47,959 nt of DNA from Paracoccaceae bacterium (lineage in GTDB: Bacteria; Pseudomonadota; Alphaproteobacteria; Rhodobacterales; Rhodobacteraceae): positions 1-47,959 of the forward strand of contig JAUZRU010000049.1 of the NCBI GenBank assembly GCA_030950185.1. The letters are read 5' to 3'. Made by a program: the position numbers and the translations under genes. The notes beneath the pieces are model-generated. The model did not search any database, had not been told where the DNA came from, and was given only the letters and a program-made list of their open reading frames with translations. Position 1 is the first letter of the stretch; every line of letters starts with the position of its first letter. Below, one piece after another: positions 16,827-25,147 of the stretch.

Positions 16827-18599
16827 TCAGCCCTGTCTGCGCATGTCTTCGGCCGAGATCCCGGCAACCGTGACCGGCGCCTTCATCGCGTCGCGCCGGA
16901 AGGGTTCGCCCAGTTCCTGGTTGACCATGACCTCGATAAAGGTGGTCTTGCCCTCTTCCATCTGCGCCCTGACGGCGGTGTTCAGCATGTCGGTCAGCTC
17001 CTCCATGCTGCGTGCCTGCACGCCCTCAAGCCCACAGGCGCGCGCAATGCCCGCATAGCTGACCTGGGGGTCAAGCTCGGTGCCGACGAAATTGTCGTTG
17101 TACCACAGCGTGGTGTTGCGCTTTTCGGCGCCCCATTGATAGTTGCGGAACACCACCATGGTGATCGCCGGCCATTCGGGGCGGCCGATGGCGATCATCT
17201 CGTTCATGGAAATGCCAAAGGCGCCGTCGCCGGCAAAGCCCACCACCGGCACCTCAGGGTTGGCGATCTTGGCGCCGATGATCGACGGAAAGCCGTATCC
17301 ACAAGGGCCGAACAGCCCCGGTGCCAGATATTTTCGCCCCTGTTCGAATGTCGGATAGGCATTGCCGATGGCGCAGTTGTTGCCGATATCGCTGCTGATG
17401 ATCGCCTCTTTCGGCAGCGCCGCGGTGATTGCACGCCAGGCCATGCGGGGGCTCATCTTTTCGGGCTCGGCCGCGCGGCAACGCTGGTTCCAGGTGGTGC
17501 CGGGGTCGTCCTCCTCGTGATCCATCGAGGTCAGTTCCTGCGCCCATTTCGATTTCAGATCGGCAATCAGCGCCCGGCGTGCCTCGCGCCCCTTGTCGCC
17601 GGCGCCGTCCGACAGGCGCGCAAGGATCGCGCGCGCGACATGGCCCGCATCGCCAACGATTCCGACATCGACCGGCTTGGTCAGGCCGATGCGGTCGGCG
17701 TTGATGTCCACCTGGATCAGTTTCGCATCCCGCGGCCAGTAATCCAGCCCATAGCAGGGCAGGGTCGAAAACGGGTTCAGCCGGTTGCCCAGCGCCAGCA
17801 CCACATCGGCGCGGCTGATCAGCTGCATCGCGGCCTTTGAACCGTTATAGCCCAGCGGCCCGGCAAAAAGCGGGTGGCTGCCGGGAAATGCGTCGTTGTG
17901 CTGATAGTTGCAGCACACCGGCGCATCCAGCGCCTCGGCCAGCGCCTGGCTGTCGGGGATGGCGTCACCGATCACCACGCCCGCGCCATTGACGATGACG
18001 GGAAATTCGGCATCCGACAGCAGGCGGGCGGCCTGTGCAATGGCGGTCTCGTCGCCGGCGGGGCGGGCGAATTCCACGATCTGGGGCAGCTCGATGTCGA
18101 TCACGCGGGTCCAGAAATCGCGTGGCACGTTGATCTGAGCCGGAGCCGACAGGCGTCGGGCCTTGGTGATGACGCGGTTCAGAACCTCGGCAATGCGGGC
18201 GGGGTCGCGCACCTCTTCCTGATAGCAGACCATATCGGCAAAGGCGCGCATCTGCTCGACCTCCTGAAAGCCGCCCTGGCCCATGGTCGCATTGGCCGCC
18301 TGCGGTGTGACCAGCAGCATCGGCGTGTGGTTCCAGTAGGCGGTTTTCACGCAGGTCACGAAATTGGTGATGCCGGGGCCGTTCTGGGCAATGATCATCG
18401 CCATGCGCCCACTGGTGCGGGTAAAGCCGTCGGCCATGTAGCCGCCATTGCATTCATGGGCGACATCCCAGAACCTGATCCCGGCTGCGGGGAAATAGTC
18501 GGAAATCGGCATGAAGGCCGAGCCTATGATGCCAAAGGCATTGTCGATCCCGTGCATCTGCAAGACCTTGATGAAGGCCTCTTCGGTTGTCATTTTCAT
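16827..18599 (-). CDS. xsc: Sulfoacetaldehyde acetyltransferase
   Basis: Xsc (590 aa) converts sulfoacetaldehyde and phosphate to acetyl phosphate and sulfite, the desulfonation step of taurine and isethionate catabolism. It is a ThDP enzyme: the N-terminal Pyr domain starts MTTEEAFIKVLQMHGIDNAFG, and the C-terminal PP domain has GDGAFGISMNEMIAIGRPEW and FRNYQWGAEKRNTTLWYN, which separate Xsc from acetolactate synthase. Full length. Upstream lie paired CTGG repeats like those before the adjacent MocR-type regulator. The usual downstream pta is missing; suhB follows instead. Product acetyl phosphate must be handled by an enzyme encoded elsewhere. Confidence 0.95.
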   Translation of the reverse strand: MKMTTEEAFIKVLQMHGIDNAFGIIGSAFMPISDYFPAAGIRFWDVAHECNGGYMADGFTRTSGRMAMIIAQNGPGITNFVTCVKTAYWNHTPMLLVTPQAANATMGQGGFQEVEQMRAFADMVCYQEEVRDPARIAEVLNRVITKARRLSAPAQINVPRDFWTRVIDIELPQIVEFARPAGDETAIAQAARLLSDAEFPVIVNGAGVVIGDAIPDSQALAEALDAPVCCNYQHNDAFPGSHPLFAGPLGYNGSKAAMQLISRADVVLALGNRLNPFSTLPCYGLDYWPRDAKLIQVDINADRIGLTKPVDVGIVGDAGHVARAILARLSDGAGDKGREARRALIADLKSKWAQELTSMDHEEDDPGTTWNQRCRAAEPEKMSPRMAWRAITAALPKEAIISSDIGNNCAIGNAYPTFEQGRKYLAPGLFGPCGYGFPSIIGAKIANPEVPVVGFAGDGAFGISMNEMIAIGRPEWPAITMVVFRNYQWGAEKRNTTLWYNDNFVGTELDPQVSYAGIARACGLEGVQARSMEELTDMLNTAVRAQMEEGKTTFIEVMVNQELGEPFRRDAMKAPVTVAGISAEDMRRQG

Positions 18600-18662
18600 G
18601 GCTGTGTTCCCCTGATCTCACCTGATTTTCGATTCCGGTTATGGTGGATGGCCGCCACTTGG

Positions 18663-18695
18663 AATAGGGCCAGTTTGCACCTCGGTTGATGCCAG
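18663..18695 (-). promoter_or_regulatory. Paired CTGG direct repeats upstream of xsc (possible TauR boxes)
   Basis: On the minus strand ACTGGC begins two boxes whose CTGG cores start at 18695 and 18673, 22 bases apart, roughly two helical turns. The second reads CTGGCCCTATT. They lie 64-96 bases before the xsc ATG. The arrangement resembles the repeats before tauR (cores 23 bases apart) and, from memory, the TauR direct repeats of Rhodobacter capsulatus (CTGGACYTAA). The match is weaker here. Confidence 0.4.
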
Positions 18696-18706
18696 TCTGG
18701 CGCGGT

Positions 18707-18728
18707 CTTCTTCTTTGCGGAAATACTC
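18707..18728 (-). repeat. 22-bp gene-end element, copy 1 (minus)
   Basis: On the minus strand this reads GAGTATTT, CC, then GCAAAGAAGAAG. The same element, differing only at the two middle bases, occurs at 40584-40605 and 46240-46261. It begins 13 bases after the end of the MocR regulator gene, in that gene's direction. Confidence 0.85.
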
Positions 18729-18740
18729 GAATCCCGCCGT

Positions 18741-20207
18741 TCAGCCCATTGCCTCGATTTCGCGCGCAATGCGCGCCACGCCCTCGGGGATACGGCTGGC
18801 CGGGATCGAGGAATATGCCAGCCGGAAACAGTTGTCGGGCGAATCCTGCCCGGCAAAGAACGGATTGCCCGGCTCGATCAGCACTCCGCGCGCGCGCAAA
18901 CGCGTGGCCAGCGCGGCGGTGTCGATGCCCCTGGGCGCCTTCACCCAGAAGCTGGAGCCACCAAAACCCGCACTGCCGGCGATCTCGATCGGGGTTCCCT
19001 CCAGCGCCTCCTGCATCACGGCGCGGCGGCGTTCATAGGCGTTGCGCATCTGCCGGATCATCGCGTCGTAGTGGCCGCGGGCCAGAAAATAGGCGGTGGT
19101 GCGCTGGATATGGCCGGGCGGGTGGCGCAGCATGGCATGGCGCAGGGCGCGGGCCTCGTGGATGAAGGGTTCCGAGCCGACCAGATAGCCAAGCCGCAGC
19201 CCCGGAAACAGCGATTTCGAAAACGATCCCACATAGATCACGCGCCCGTCCTCATCCAGCGATTTCAGCGCGGGCGCGGGTGCGTGAAGAAAGCTCATCT
19301 CGAATTCGTAATCATCCTCGACCAGCAGGAAATTGCGCTCATGCGCCAGTTTCAACAGCGCGTGACGTCGTTCGATCGGCATCGTGGCGGTGGTCGGGCA
19401 CTGGTGGCTGGGGGTGGTGAAAACCACGTCCACATCGCCAGGCAGGCGTGCGGGCGGCAGGCCGGCACCATCGACCGGCACGGGCTGGATGGCACAGCCG
19501 GCATGGCGCAGGATGTCGCGCAGCCCCGGATAGCCGGGTTCCTCGATCACCGCCTTGCGCCCCGGCCCCAGCAGGATCTGCACCGCCAGCCACAGCGCAT
19601 TCTGCGCGCCCATCGTCACGAGGATCTGTTCCGGTCGGGCAAGGATACCACGCCGCGGCAGGGTATGGCGCGAGATGAAGTCGATCAGCTCCGGGTCGTC
19701 GCGCTCGCCGTAATCGGTGGTCAGGCTGTCGAATTCCTTTTTCCCCAGCGCCTGATGCGCGCACAGCCGCCAACTCGACTGGTTGAACAGGCTCGGGTCG
19801 GCCTGGCCATAGATGAACGGATAGGGATAGCTGCGCCAGTCGGGCAGGCGCTCGACAAGACGGGCGCCGGAATAATGGTGCGCGATGGCCTGGCCCCAAT
19901 CCACGCGATCCTGCCCGGCATCATTGGAAATGCCGCTGATCGGCGACACCGGCGCGGTTTCCGACACATAATAGCCGGATCGCGCGCGGGTGGTCAGATA
20001 GTCGTCGGCCACAAGCTCGGTATAGGCCAGCGTCACGGTGATGCGCGAAATGCCCAGATGCTGCGCCAGACGGCGCGACGACGGCATCTTTTCGCCGGGG
20101 CGGAAACGGCCCGACAGGATGGCGGCGGCCACGATCTGCTGGATCTGGCTTTGCAGCGTTCCCTGAAAATTGGGATCCAGAAAAAAGGTTTCCGGGTCGA
20201 TGGCCAT
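18741..20207 (-). CDS. tauR: MocR-type GntR regulator with aminotransferase domain (TauR-like)
   Basis: The 488-aa protein joins a GntR winged helix (about 15-80: ILSGRFRPGEKMPSSRRLAQHLGISRITVTLAYTEL in pieces) to a fold-type I aminotransferase domain. That domain has the PLP-Lys region VGSFSKSLFPGLRLGY and an Arg-containing tail. MocR proteins sense PLP adducts of amino compounds; next to xsc the likely effector is taurine and the likely name TauR. Regulators of PLP synthesis (PdxR) or GABA use (GabR) have the same layout. Two CTGGA-type direct repeats lie just upstream. It is in the same direction as xsc, 141 bases before it, separated by a copy of the gene-end element, so the two are probably transcribed separately. 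Confidence 0.85.
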   Translation of the reverse strand: MAIDPETFFLDPNFQGTLQSQIQQIVAAAILSGRFRPGEKMPSSRRLAQHLGISRITVTLAYTELVADDYLTTRARSGYYVSETAPVSPISGISNDAGQDRVDWGQAIAHHYSGARLVERLPDWRSYPYPFIYGQADPSLFNQSSWRLCAHQALGKKEFDSLTTDYGERDDPELIDFISRHTLPRRGILARPEQILVTMGAQNALWLAVQILLGPGRKAVIEEPGYPGLRDILRHAGCAIQPVPVDGAGLPPARLPGDVDVVFTTPSHQCPTTATMPIERRHALLKLAHERNFLLVEDDYEFEMSFLHAPAPALKSLDEDGRVIYVGSFSKSLFPGLRLGYLVGSEPFIHEARALRHAMLRHPPGHIQRTTAYFLARGHYDAMIRQMRNAYERRRAVMQEALEGTPIEIAGSAGFGGSSFWVKAPRGIDTAALATRLRARGVLIEPGNPFFAGQDSPDNCFRLAYSSIPASRIPEGVARIAREIEAMG

Positions 20208-20222
20208 GCGTTCCCCCTGATT

Positions 20223-20255
20223 CTGGACCTATTCTAGGGGGTAAACTGGATTTAT
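20223..20255 (+). promoter_or_regulatory. Paired CTGGA direct repeats upstream of tauR (probable TauR boxes)
   Basis: CTGGACCTA (20223-20231) and CTGGATTTA (20246-20254) are direct repeats 23 bases apart, starting 16 bases upstream of the tauR ATG. The first matches nine of ten positions of the TauR box CTGGACYTAA as I recall it. They point away from tauR, as if serving a divergent gene that is not present, or they are autoregulatory. Confidence 0.55.
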
Positions 20256-20271
20256 GACAGGGTGGGCACCT

Positions 20272-20952
20272 CTAAAGGCGCAGAAAATTCGACCGCCCGT
20301 CCTCGTTAAAGAAAAACGGTACGCGGGCATTGCGGTCGGGGTCGCGCAGATTGGCCTGGACCTCGGCCAGCACCACCTCGGTGATGAAGGGCAGATCGAA
20401 ATCGCGGGCCTCGTCCAGCGGGATCCATTGCAGATGGCTGAGCTCGTCACAGGCCTGCGAGAAATCATCGGCGTCGCCATTTATCCGGTCGGCATCGACC
20501 AGAAAGAAGCGCGCGTCAAAGCGGCGCGGCCGTCCCGGCGGGGTGATCGCCCGAAAGACAAAGCGCATGCCCGCGCCGCTGGGCAGCACGCCCTGGCGGA
20601 AAAAGCCCTGCCATTCGGGCGGCATGTCGTCGGCCATCCTGGCGGCATCCGGCGCCGGCCGTCCCAGCAACAGGCCGGTTTCTTCCCAGACCTCGCGGAT
20701 GGCTGCCAGCACAAGCGGCTCGGCCAGTGCCGGGTCGGCATGCATGCGCAGCCGGGTCATGCATTGCGCGGGCAGGGGGTCGGCCAGCGGCACCCTGAAA
20801 TCGTCATCATCCAGCGCGCCGCCGGGAAAGACGAACTTGTTGGGCATGAAGGCGGCCCGCGCCCCGCGTTGGCCCATCAGGATGCGGGGGCGTGTGGCTT
20901 TATCCCGCAGCATGATGACGGTCGCGGCATTGCGTATCGCGGTCCTGGTCAT
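20272..20952 (-). CDS. NUDIX hydrolase
   Basis: The 226-aa protein has an interrupted Nudix box: FVFPGGALDDDD, a roughly 35-residue insertion, then AAIREVWEETGLLLG, a layout seen in NUDT7/NUDT19-type hydrolases. Those act on CoA derivatives or other nucleoside diphosphate compounds; the substrate here is unknown. The first ATG (20950-20952) gives MTRTAIRNAATVIML. It lies between tauR and DUF983 on the same strand with no sign of an operon. Confidence 0.85.
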   Translation of the reverse strand: MTRTAIRNAATVIMLRDKATRPRILMGQRGARAAFMPNKFVFPGGALDDDDFRVPLADPLPAQCMTRLRMHADPALAEPLVLAAIREVWEETGLLLGRPAPDAARMADDMPPEWQGFFRQGVLPSGAGMRFVFRAITPPGRPRRFDARFFLVDADRINGDADDFSQACDELSHLQWIPLDEARDFDLPFITEVVLAEVQANLRDPDRNARVPFFFNEDGRSNFLRL

Positions 20953-21039
20953 GGGCCCTCGTGTGAAATCGGCTTCACGGCCTGATAGGCCGGAGTTGCC
21001 GCCCTTGTCCAGACAGGGCCGATCTTACGCAGCGTGTTT

Positions 21040-21462
21040 TCAACTGCCGTCCTGCGGGTCGTCCTGGCCAAAACCGTGCATCCGCTTGGCCCATTGCAGG
21101 GCGACGAACATGCCCTTGAAACGCGGCAGCAGGAACAGCGCGACCGACACGAATCCGATGGTAAAGCCCATCGCCATGATCAGCGGATCGGGCCGGAAGG
21201 TTGCGAATACCCAGAAGATCAGCGGCGCGATGATATGGCCGGTCACCAGAATGGTCAGATAGGCAGGCCCGTCATCGGCGCGGTGATGGTGCAGCTCTTC
21301 TCCGCAGACGGCGCAGTGGTCGCGCACCTTCAGATAGCCACGCATCAACGGCCCCGATCCGCAATTGGGGCATTTCAGGCGCAGGCCGCGCATGACGGCG
21401 GGCTTGACCGGGCGTTCGGGCGGGAGGTCCAGCTCGATTTCGGGGTGGAATGAGTGTGCCAT
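21040..21462 (-). CDS. DUF983 family membrane protein
   Basis: The 140-aa protein has a zinc-ribbon-like pair of CxxC motifs (CPNCGSG and CAVCGEE) followed by two membrane helices (AYLTILVTGHIIAPLIFWVF and a second at FTIGFVSVALFLLP). This is the DUF983 pattern, of unknown function, common in alphaproteobacteria. ATG 21460-21462 (MAHSFHPEIELDLPPERP) has AAGGG upstream; the frame is open much further without support. Confidence 0.85.
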   Translation of the reverse strand: MAHSFHPEIELDLPPERPVKPAVMRGLRLKCPNCGSGPLMRGYLKVRDHCAVCGEELHHHRADDGPAYLTILVTGHIIAPLIFWVFATFRPDPLIMAMGFTIGFVSVALFLLPRFKGMFVALQWAKRMHGFGQDDPQDGS

Positions 21463-21627
21463 GGCCCTTGAAATAAGGGATTTTACGGCAATTGAAAGCA
21501 GACATGACGTCTTGCGGCGGGATGTCGCGCAAGTTTTTTGCATCCGGTTGCGACGGAAAGCGCGCGCCGAGCCGTTAGAAGCCCTGAAGGACGATGAAAT
21601 GCCTTCCCGACAACAGGAGTGAAAACC

Positions 21628-22113
21628 ATGACAAGACCCATTGTTGCAACCGGGCTGGCTGCGGCCCTGATGGCCCTGGCATCTGCCGCCGTTGCGTCTC
21701 CGGCACAGCCGGGCCCCTCCGGTCCCGAAGGACACCACCCGCGGTTCAACTTTGCAGCCATCGACGCCGATGGCGATGGCCGGCTGACCCCTGACGAGGT
21801 CAAGGCATTCCGCGAGGCGCGCTTTCGGGAAAAGGACACCAATGCCGATGGCAAGCTGTCGCGCGAAGAGTTGATCGCCGCCATGATGAAGGGCGCGAGT
21901 GCGCGGATCGAGCGGCGGGTCGAAAGGATGCTTGGCCATCGTGACAGGGATACGGACGGCTATATCAGCCTGGACGAAGCCCTCGCTGGCCCCGGAGTCG
22001 ACAGGATGTTCAAGCGCCTTGACGCCAATGGCGACGGGGTTCTGACCGAGGACGAGATCGCCGCAGGCAGACCGCGCAAGGGGCATGGTCCGGGCCCCAA
22101 ACCCGCAAACTGA
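21628..22113 (+). CDS. Secreted EF-hand calcium-binding protein
   Basis: The 161-aa protein has a signal peptide (about 1-26, MTRPIVATGLAAALMALASA then VASPAQ) and four EF-hand loops: DADGDGRLTPDE, DTNADGKLSREE, DRDTDGYISLDE and DANGDGVLTEDE. All keep acidic or Asn ligands at positions 1, 3 and 5 and Glu at 12, so calcium binding is likely. AGGAG lies 9 bases before ATG 21628. The mature protein should be periplasmic. It precedes an ECF sigma gene by 48 bases on the same strand. Confidence 0.88.
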   Translation: MTRPIVATGLAAALMALASAAVASPAQPGPSGPEGHHPRFNFAAIDADGDGRLTPDEVKAFREARFREKDTNADGKLSREELIAAMMKGASARIERRVERMLGHRDRDTDGYISLDEALAGPGVDRMFKRLDANGDGVLTEDEIAAGRPRKGHGPGPKPAN

Positions 22114-22161
22114 GCCACGTTCATTTGCCTTGGGCGGCAATAACCGTTAGCCGATCAGAGT

Positions 22162-22743
22162 ATGGACATGCCGCCGGAACAACAGGGCGAGACAAGCGAC
22201 GAGGCGTTGCTGCGTCTTTACGCGCAAGGTGACGGGCGGGCCGCGCGGATCCTGACCGCGCGGCTTTCGCCGCTGGTCTATGGGCTGGCGATGAAACTGT
22301 TGCAGGATCAGGCCGAGGCCGAGGATGTGACCCAGGAAGCCATGTTGAGATTGTGGAAAAATGCCGCCCTCTGGCGCGCGGGGGAAGCGCGGATAAGCAC
22401 TTGGCTGTACCGCGTTTGCAGCAATCTGTGCATGGATCGCCTGCGTCGTCGCCGCGCCATCGGGCTGGATGAAATTGCCGAGCCGCGCGACGACGGCCCC
22501 GATGCCGCCAGCCGCATGCAGTTGGACCAGCGTGTTGCCGCGTTGTACAAGGCATTGGAGGATCTGCCGGAAAGGCAGCGTGTCGCGGTGGTGCTGCGCC
22601 ATATCGAGGGGCTGGCCAACCCCGAGATTGCCGAAATACTGGAAATCACCGTCGAAGCGGTAGAAAGCCTTCTGGCACGCGGACGCCGCGCATTGAAGGT
22701 GCTGCTGGGCAGCCAGCGCGAAGAACTGGGGTTCGAGGAATGA
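22162..22743 (+). CDS. ECF-type RNA polymerase sigma factor
   Basis: The 193-aa protein has only sigma regions 2 and 4, the ECF architecture. Region 2 has LLQDQAEAEDVTQEAMLRLWKN and WLYRVCSNLCMDRLRRRR; region 4 has LEDLPERQRVAVVLRHIEG and NPEIAEILEITVEAVESLLARGRRALK. The stop overlaps the next start (ATGA, 22740-22743), so sigma and putative anti-sigma are translationally coupled. The target promoters are unknown; autoregulation of the EF-hand/sigma operon would be typical. ATG 22168 is an alternative start two codons in. Confidence 0.93.
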   Translation: MDMPPEQQGETSDEALLRLYAQGDGRAARILTARLSPLVYGLAMKLLQDQAEAEDVTQEAMLRLWKNAALWRAGEARISTWLYRVCSNLCMDRLRRRRAIGLDEIAEPRDDGPDAASRMQLDQRVAALYKALEDLPERQRVAVVLRHIEGLANPEIAEILEITVEAVESLLARGRRALKVLLGSQREELGFEE

Positions 22744-23111
22744 CCGACCAACGACAGGATAAACCCGACAAGGCAGCCGGCGCGAATCTGGATGCCGTCT
22801 TTGCGATGGCGCGCGAACAGGTGCCGCAGCCCCCTGACGCGTTGATGCAGGCCATTGTGAAAGATGCCCTGTCGGTGCAGCCGCCAGCCGGAAATGTCGT
22901 TGCGTTGTCCCCCCGCCGGGGGGTGTTTGCCGAGATCTGGGCGACAATGGGGGGGCTCGCCGGGGCGGCGGCGCTGGCGGCCTGCCTTGTGGTCGGTTTC
23001 GGGCTGGGTTTCGTGGCACCGGCCCCATCGACCGATGATGCTGTATCCGTGATCGTTGATGGCGCGGATCTGCTTGATGATATCCAGCTGGATATGCAGC
23101 TTGGGGGCTAG
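22740..23111 (+). CDS. Single-pass membrane protein, putative anti-sigma factor
   Basis: The 123-aa protein has a cytoplasmic N-terminus of about 65 residues (LDAVFAMAREQVPQPPDALMQAIV is predicted helical), one membrane helix (about 74-94, LAGAAALAACLVVGFGLGFV) and a short periplasmic tail. I see no family signature. The role is inferred from ATGA coupling to the ECF sigma gene and from its topology, as in CnrY-like anti-sigma factors. Confidence 0.65.
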   Translation: MTDQRQDKPDKAAGANLDAVFAMAREQVPQPPDALMQAIVKDALSVQPPAGNVVALSPRRGVFAEIWATMGGLAGAAALAACLVVGFGLGFVAPAPSTDDAVSVIVDGADLLDDIQLDMQLGG

Positions 23112-23114
23112 CGG

Positions 23115-23663
23115 ATGGAAAATGAACATGACAGGCAGCAGGAACCGGCCAAAAGGCGCTTGGGCGGCTGGCTTGGGATCGCGCTGGTTGTTTCGCTGGG
23201 GCTGAACATCCTGCTGGTCGGGGTGGTTGGCGGAGCCTATCTGCGCGACTGGCAAAGGCAGACCATGCGCCCGGACAGGGCCGTGCAGATGCTTGGCTTG
23301 CGCCCCTATTGGCGGGCAATGGATCCCGAATCCCGCGCCGAGCTTGCAAAGGCGGTGCGCGAGATGCGCGCCGAGCAGCGCAGCCAGGGCGGGGTTTACC
23401 CGGGGTTCGTGCGGGATTTGCGGGCGGCCCTGCTGGCCGAACCCTTTGACCGAGAGGCGTTGCAGGCCGTGCTGGCGCGCCGGGCGAACATGCTGGCGCG
23501 CCGGATGTCGTTGGGCCGGGAGGTTCTTGTTGACCGGATTGCCGAAATGACACCGGAACAACGCCGCACCTTTGCAGCGCGCCTGTTCAAGGCAAGACAC
23601 GGCCACGGGCAGCCGGGGTGGAAAACGCCAAGGCCAGGTGACGGGATCAAGCGGCAGAACTGA
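23115..23663 (+). CDS. Periplasmic heavy-metal-sensor-like (Spy/CpxP/CnrX family) protein
   Basis: The 182-aa protein has an N-terminal membrane anchor (about 21-42) and a helical periplasmic domain with the family's repeated Arg/Glu-rich hairpin (PESRAELAKAVREMRAEQR, then MTPEQRRTFAARLFKAR). It lies 3 bases after the putative anti-sigma gene, so sigma, anti-sigma and sensor match the CnrHYX layout. The His/Met metal ligands of CnrX are not obvious, so the signal may be something other than a metal. Its last 17 bases overlap pleD on the opposite strand. Confidence 0.75.
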   Translation: MENEHDRQQEPAKRRLGGWLGIALVVSLGLNILLVGVVGGAYLRDWQRQTMRPDRAVQMLGLRPYWRAMDPESRAELAKAVREMRAEQRSQGGVYPGFVRDLRAALLAEPFDREALQAVLARRANMLARRMSLGREVLVDRIAEMTPEQRRTFAARLFKARHGHGQPGWKTPRPGDGIKRQN

Positions 23664-25035
23664 ATAGCGTGACCATGTCGCGCCCCTCGTTTTTCGAGGC
23701 ATAGAGGGCCTCGTCGGCGTGCCGCAGCAGCAGGTCGATGTCCTGGCTGTCGGCGTTGCCCATGACCACGCCGATGCTGACCGTGACATGCAGCGCGCAA
23801 TTCGCCGGAGGGGGCAGGTCAAACGGTGCCTGGCCGATGATCCGGCGCAGGCGCTCGGCCGCCTTGCGAGCCTGGCTTTCATTGGTTTCCGGCATGGCGA
23901 CAAGAAATTCTTCGCCGCCGATGCGGGAAACCAGATCGACGCCGCGCAGATTTTCCTGCAAGCGGTGTGCAAATTCGCACAATACGTGATCGCCCGCAGC
24001 GTGTCCGTACTGGTCGTTGATGCGCTTGAACTTGTCGATATCCAGCAGCATGACGGTAAAGCTTTTGCCGCTGCGTCGGGCCTTTTGGGATATCCGGGCC
24101 AGATGTTGCAAGGCATAGCGCCGGTTGTACAGGCCGGTCAGAGGATCCTGAACGGCAAGACGCAGCGTGTCGTTCACATTGGCGCGCAGCCGGTCCGAGA
24201 TGTGCTTGCGCCGGATCTGCCCCTTGATGCGCATGATGGTTTCGGGCGGGTCCAGCGGTTCGTACAGATAGTCGCTGGCACCGATATCAAGCCCCTTGGC
24301 GGCGGTTTCCTGCTGGCCCTCGGGCACGACAAGAATAATCCCGCAATGGCGTGTATTGGGGCGCGAATGCAGATGCGACACCAGGCGCAGCCCGTCGCCG
24401 CCACCTGCCAGTTTTGCATGAACCATGAACACGTCGGGCAGTTCCTCGGGCTGCAGGTCGAGAACGGCCTTGCCGTCGGTCATTTCCGTCCAGGTGAAAT
24501 CGCGCTGCATGCCAAGGATCCGCACCCATTGTCGCCCCGCTTCGGCCGAGCCGGGGACCAGCACCGCACTGCCCCCTTCCAGGTCAAGATTGCGCCCTGC
24601 ATCATAGTCATCGAGGCCCAGTTCCCGAGAGGTGGAGTCCCGCAGCCGCAGCTCGTCGAACATGAACTTGGCCCGCAGCAGGTTGCGCACCCGTGACAGC
24701 AGGGCCAGGTCGTTGATCGGTTTGGTCAGAAAGTCATCGGCCCCGCTTTCAAGGCCGCGCAGCCGATCTTGCTGGTTGATCAGTGCGGTTACCATCACCA
24801 CCGGGATATGTGCGGTTTCCGGGTTGTCCTTGATCCTTCGGCAGACGGTAAATCCGTCCATGTCGTCCATCAGGACATCGAGCAGCACAAGATCCGGCTG
24901 GCATTCGACGATCTTGGCAAGCGCCTCTTGTCCGCTTTCGGCCTGTATGACGTCGAAATAGGCCTCGGTCAGCTTGGCCTCGAGGATCATGCGGTTGATG
25001 GCCATATCGTCGACGATCAGTATCGTTCCAGACAT
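23647..25035 (-). CDS. pleD: PleD-type response regulator diguanylate cyclase
   Basis: The 462-aa protein has receiver, degenerate receiver and GGDEF domains in order. The first receiver keeps Asp9, Asp10 and phospho-acceptor Asp53 (LVLLDVLMDD). The second lacks an acceptor Asp, as expected for the PleD adaptor. The GGDEF domain has the active motif RIGGEEFLVAMP and, five residues before it, the product-inhibition site RGVD. It makes cyclic di-GMP upon phosphorylation, governing motility/attachment in relatives. It is divergent from DUF3572 and converges on the CnrX-like gene. Confidence 0.95.
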   Translation of the reverse strand: MSGTILIVDDMAINRMILEAKLTEAYFDVIQAESGQEALAKIVECQPDLVLLDVLMDDMDGFTVCRRIKDNPETAHIPVVMVTALINQQDRLRGLESGADDFLTKPINDLALLSRVRNLLRAKFMFDELRLRDSTSRELGLDDYDAGRNLDLEGGSAVLVPGSAEAGRQWVRILGMQRDFTWTEMTDGKAVLDLQPEELPDVFMVHAKLAGGGDGLRLVSHLHSRPNTRHCGIILVVPEGQQETAAKGLDIGASDYLYEPLDPPETIMRIKGQIRRKHISDRLRANVNDTLRLAVQDPLTGLYNRRYALQHLARISQKARRSGKSFTVMLLDIDKFKRINDQYGHAAGDHVLCEFAHRLQENLRGVDLVSRIGGEEFLVAMPETNESQARKAAERLRRIIGQAPFDLPPPANCALHVTVSIGVVMGNADSQDIDLLLRHADEALYASKNEGRDMVTLFSSAA

Positions 25036-25147
25036 ATGGCCCCCCGATACACCGTTGAATCATTCACATGCTTGCTGGACTCAGTTAAGTCGCAAGGTAT
25101 TAAGAAATCCTTTCCATCATCGAATCGGGCCACCAGAGGAGGGTATC

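Noticed and set aside
21571-22150. CCGTTAG occurs before both the EF-hand gene and the sigma gene as a shared -10
   Set aside because: No matching -35 sequence is found at a fixed distance upstream of both copies, and a 7-base match can arise by chance.
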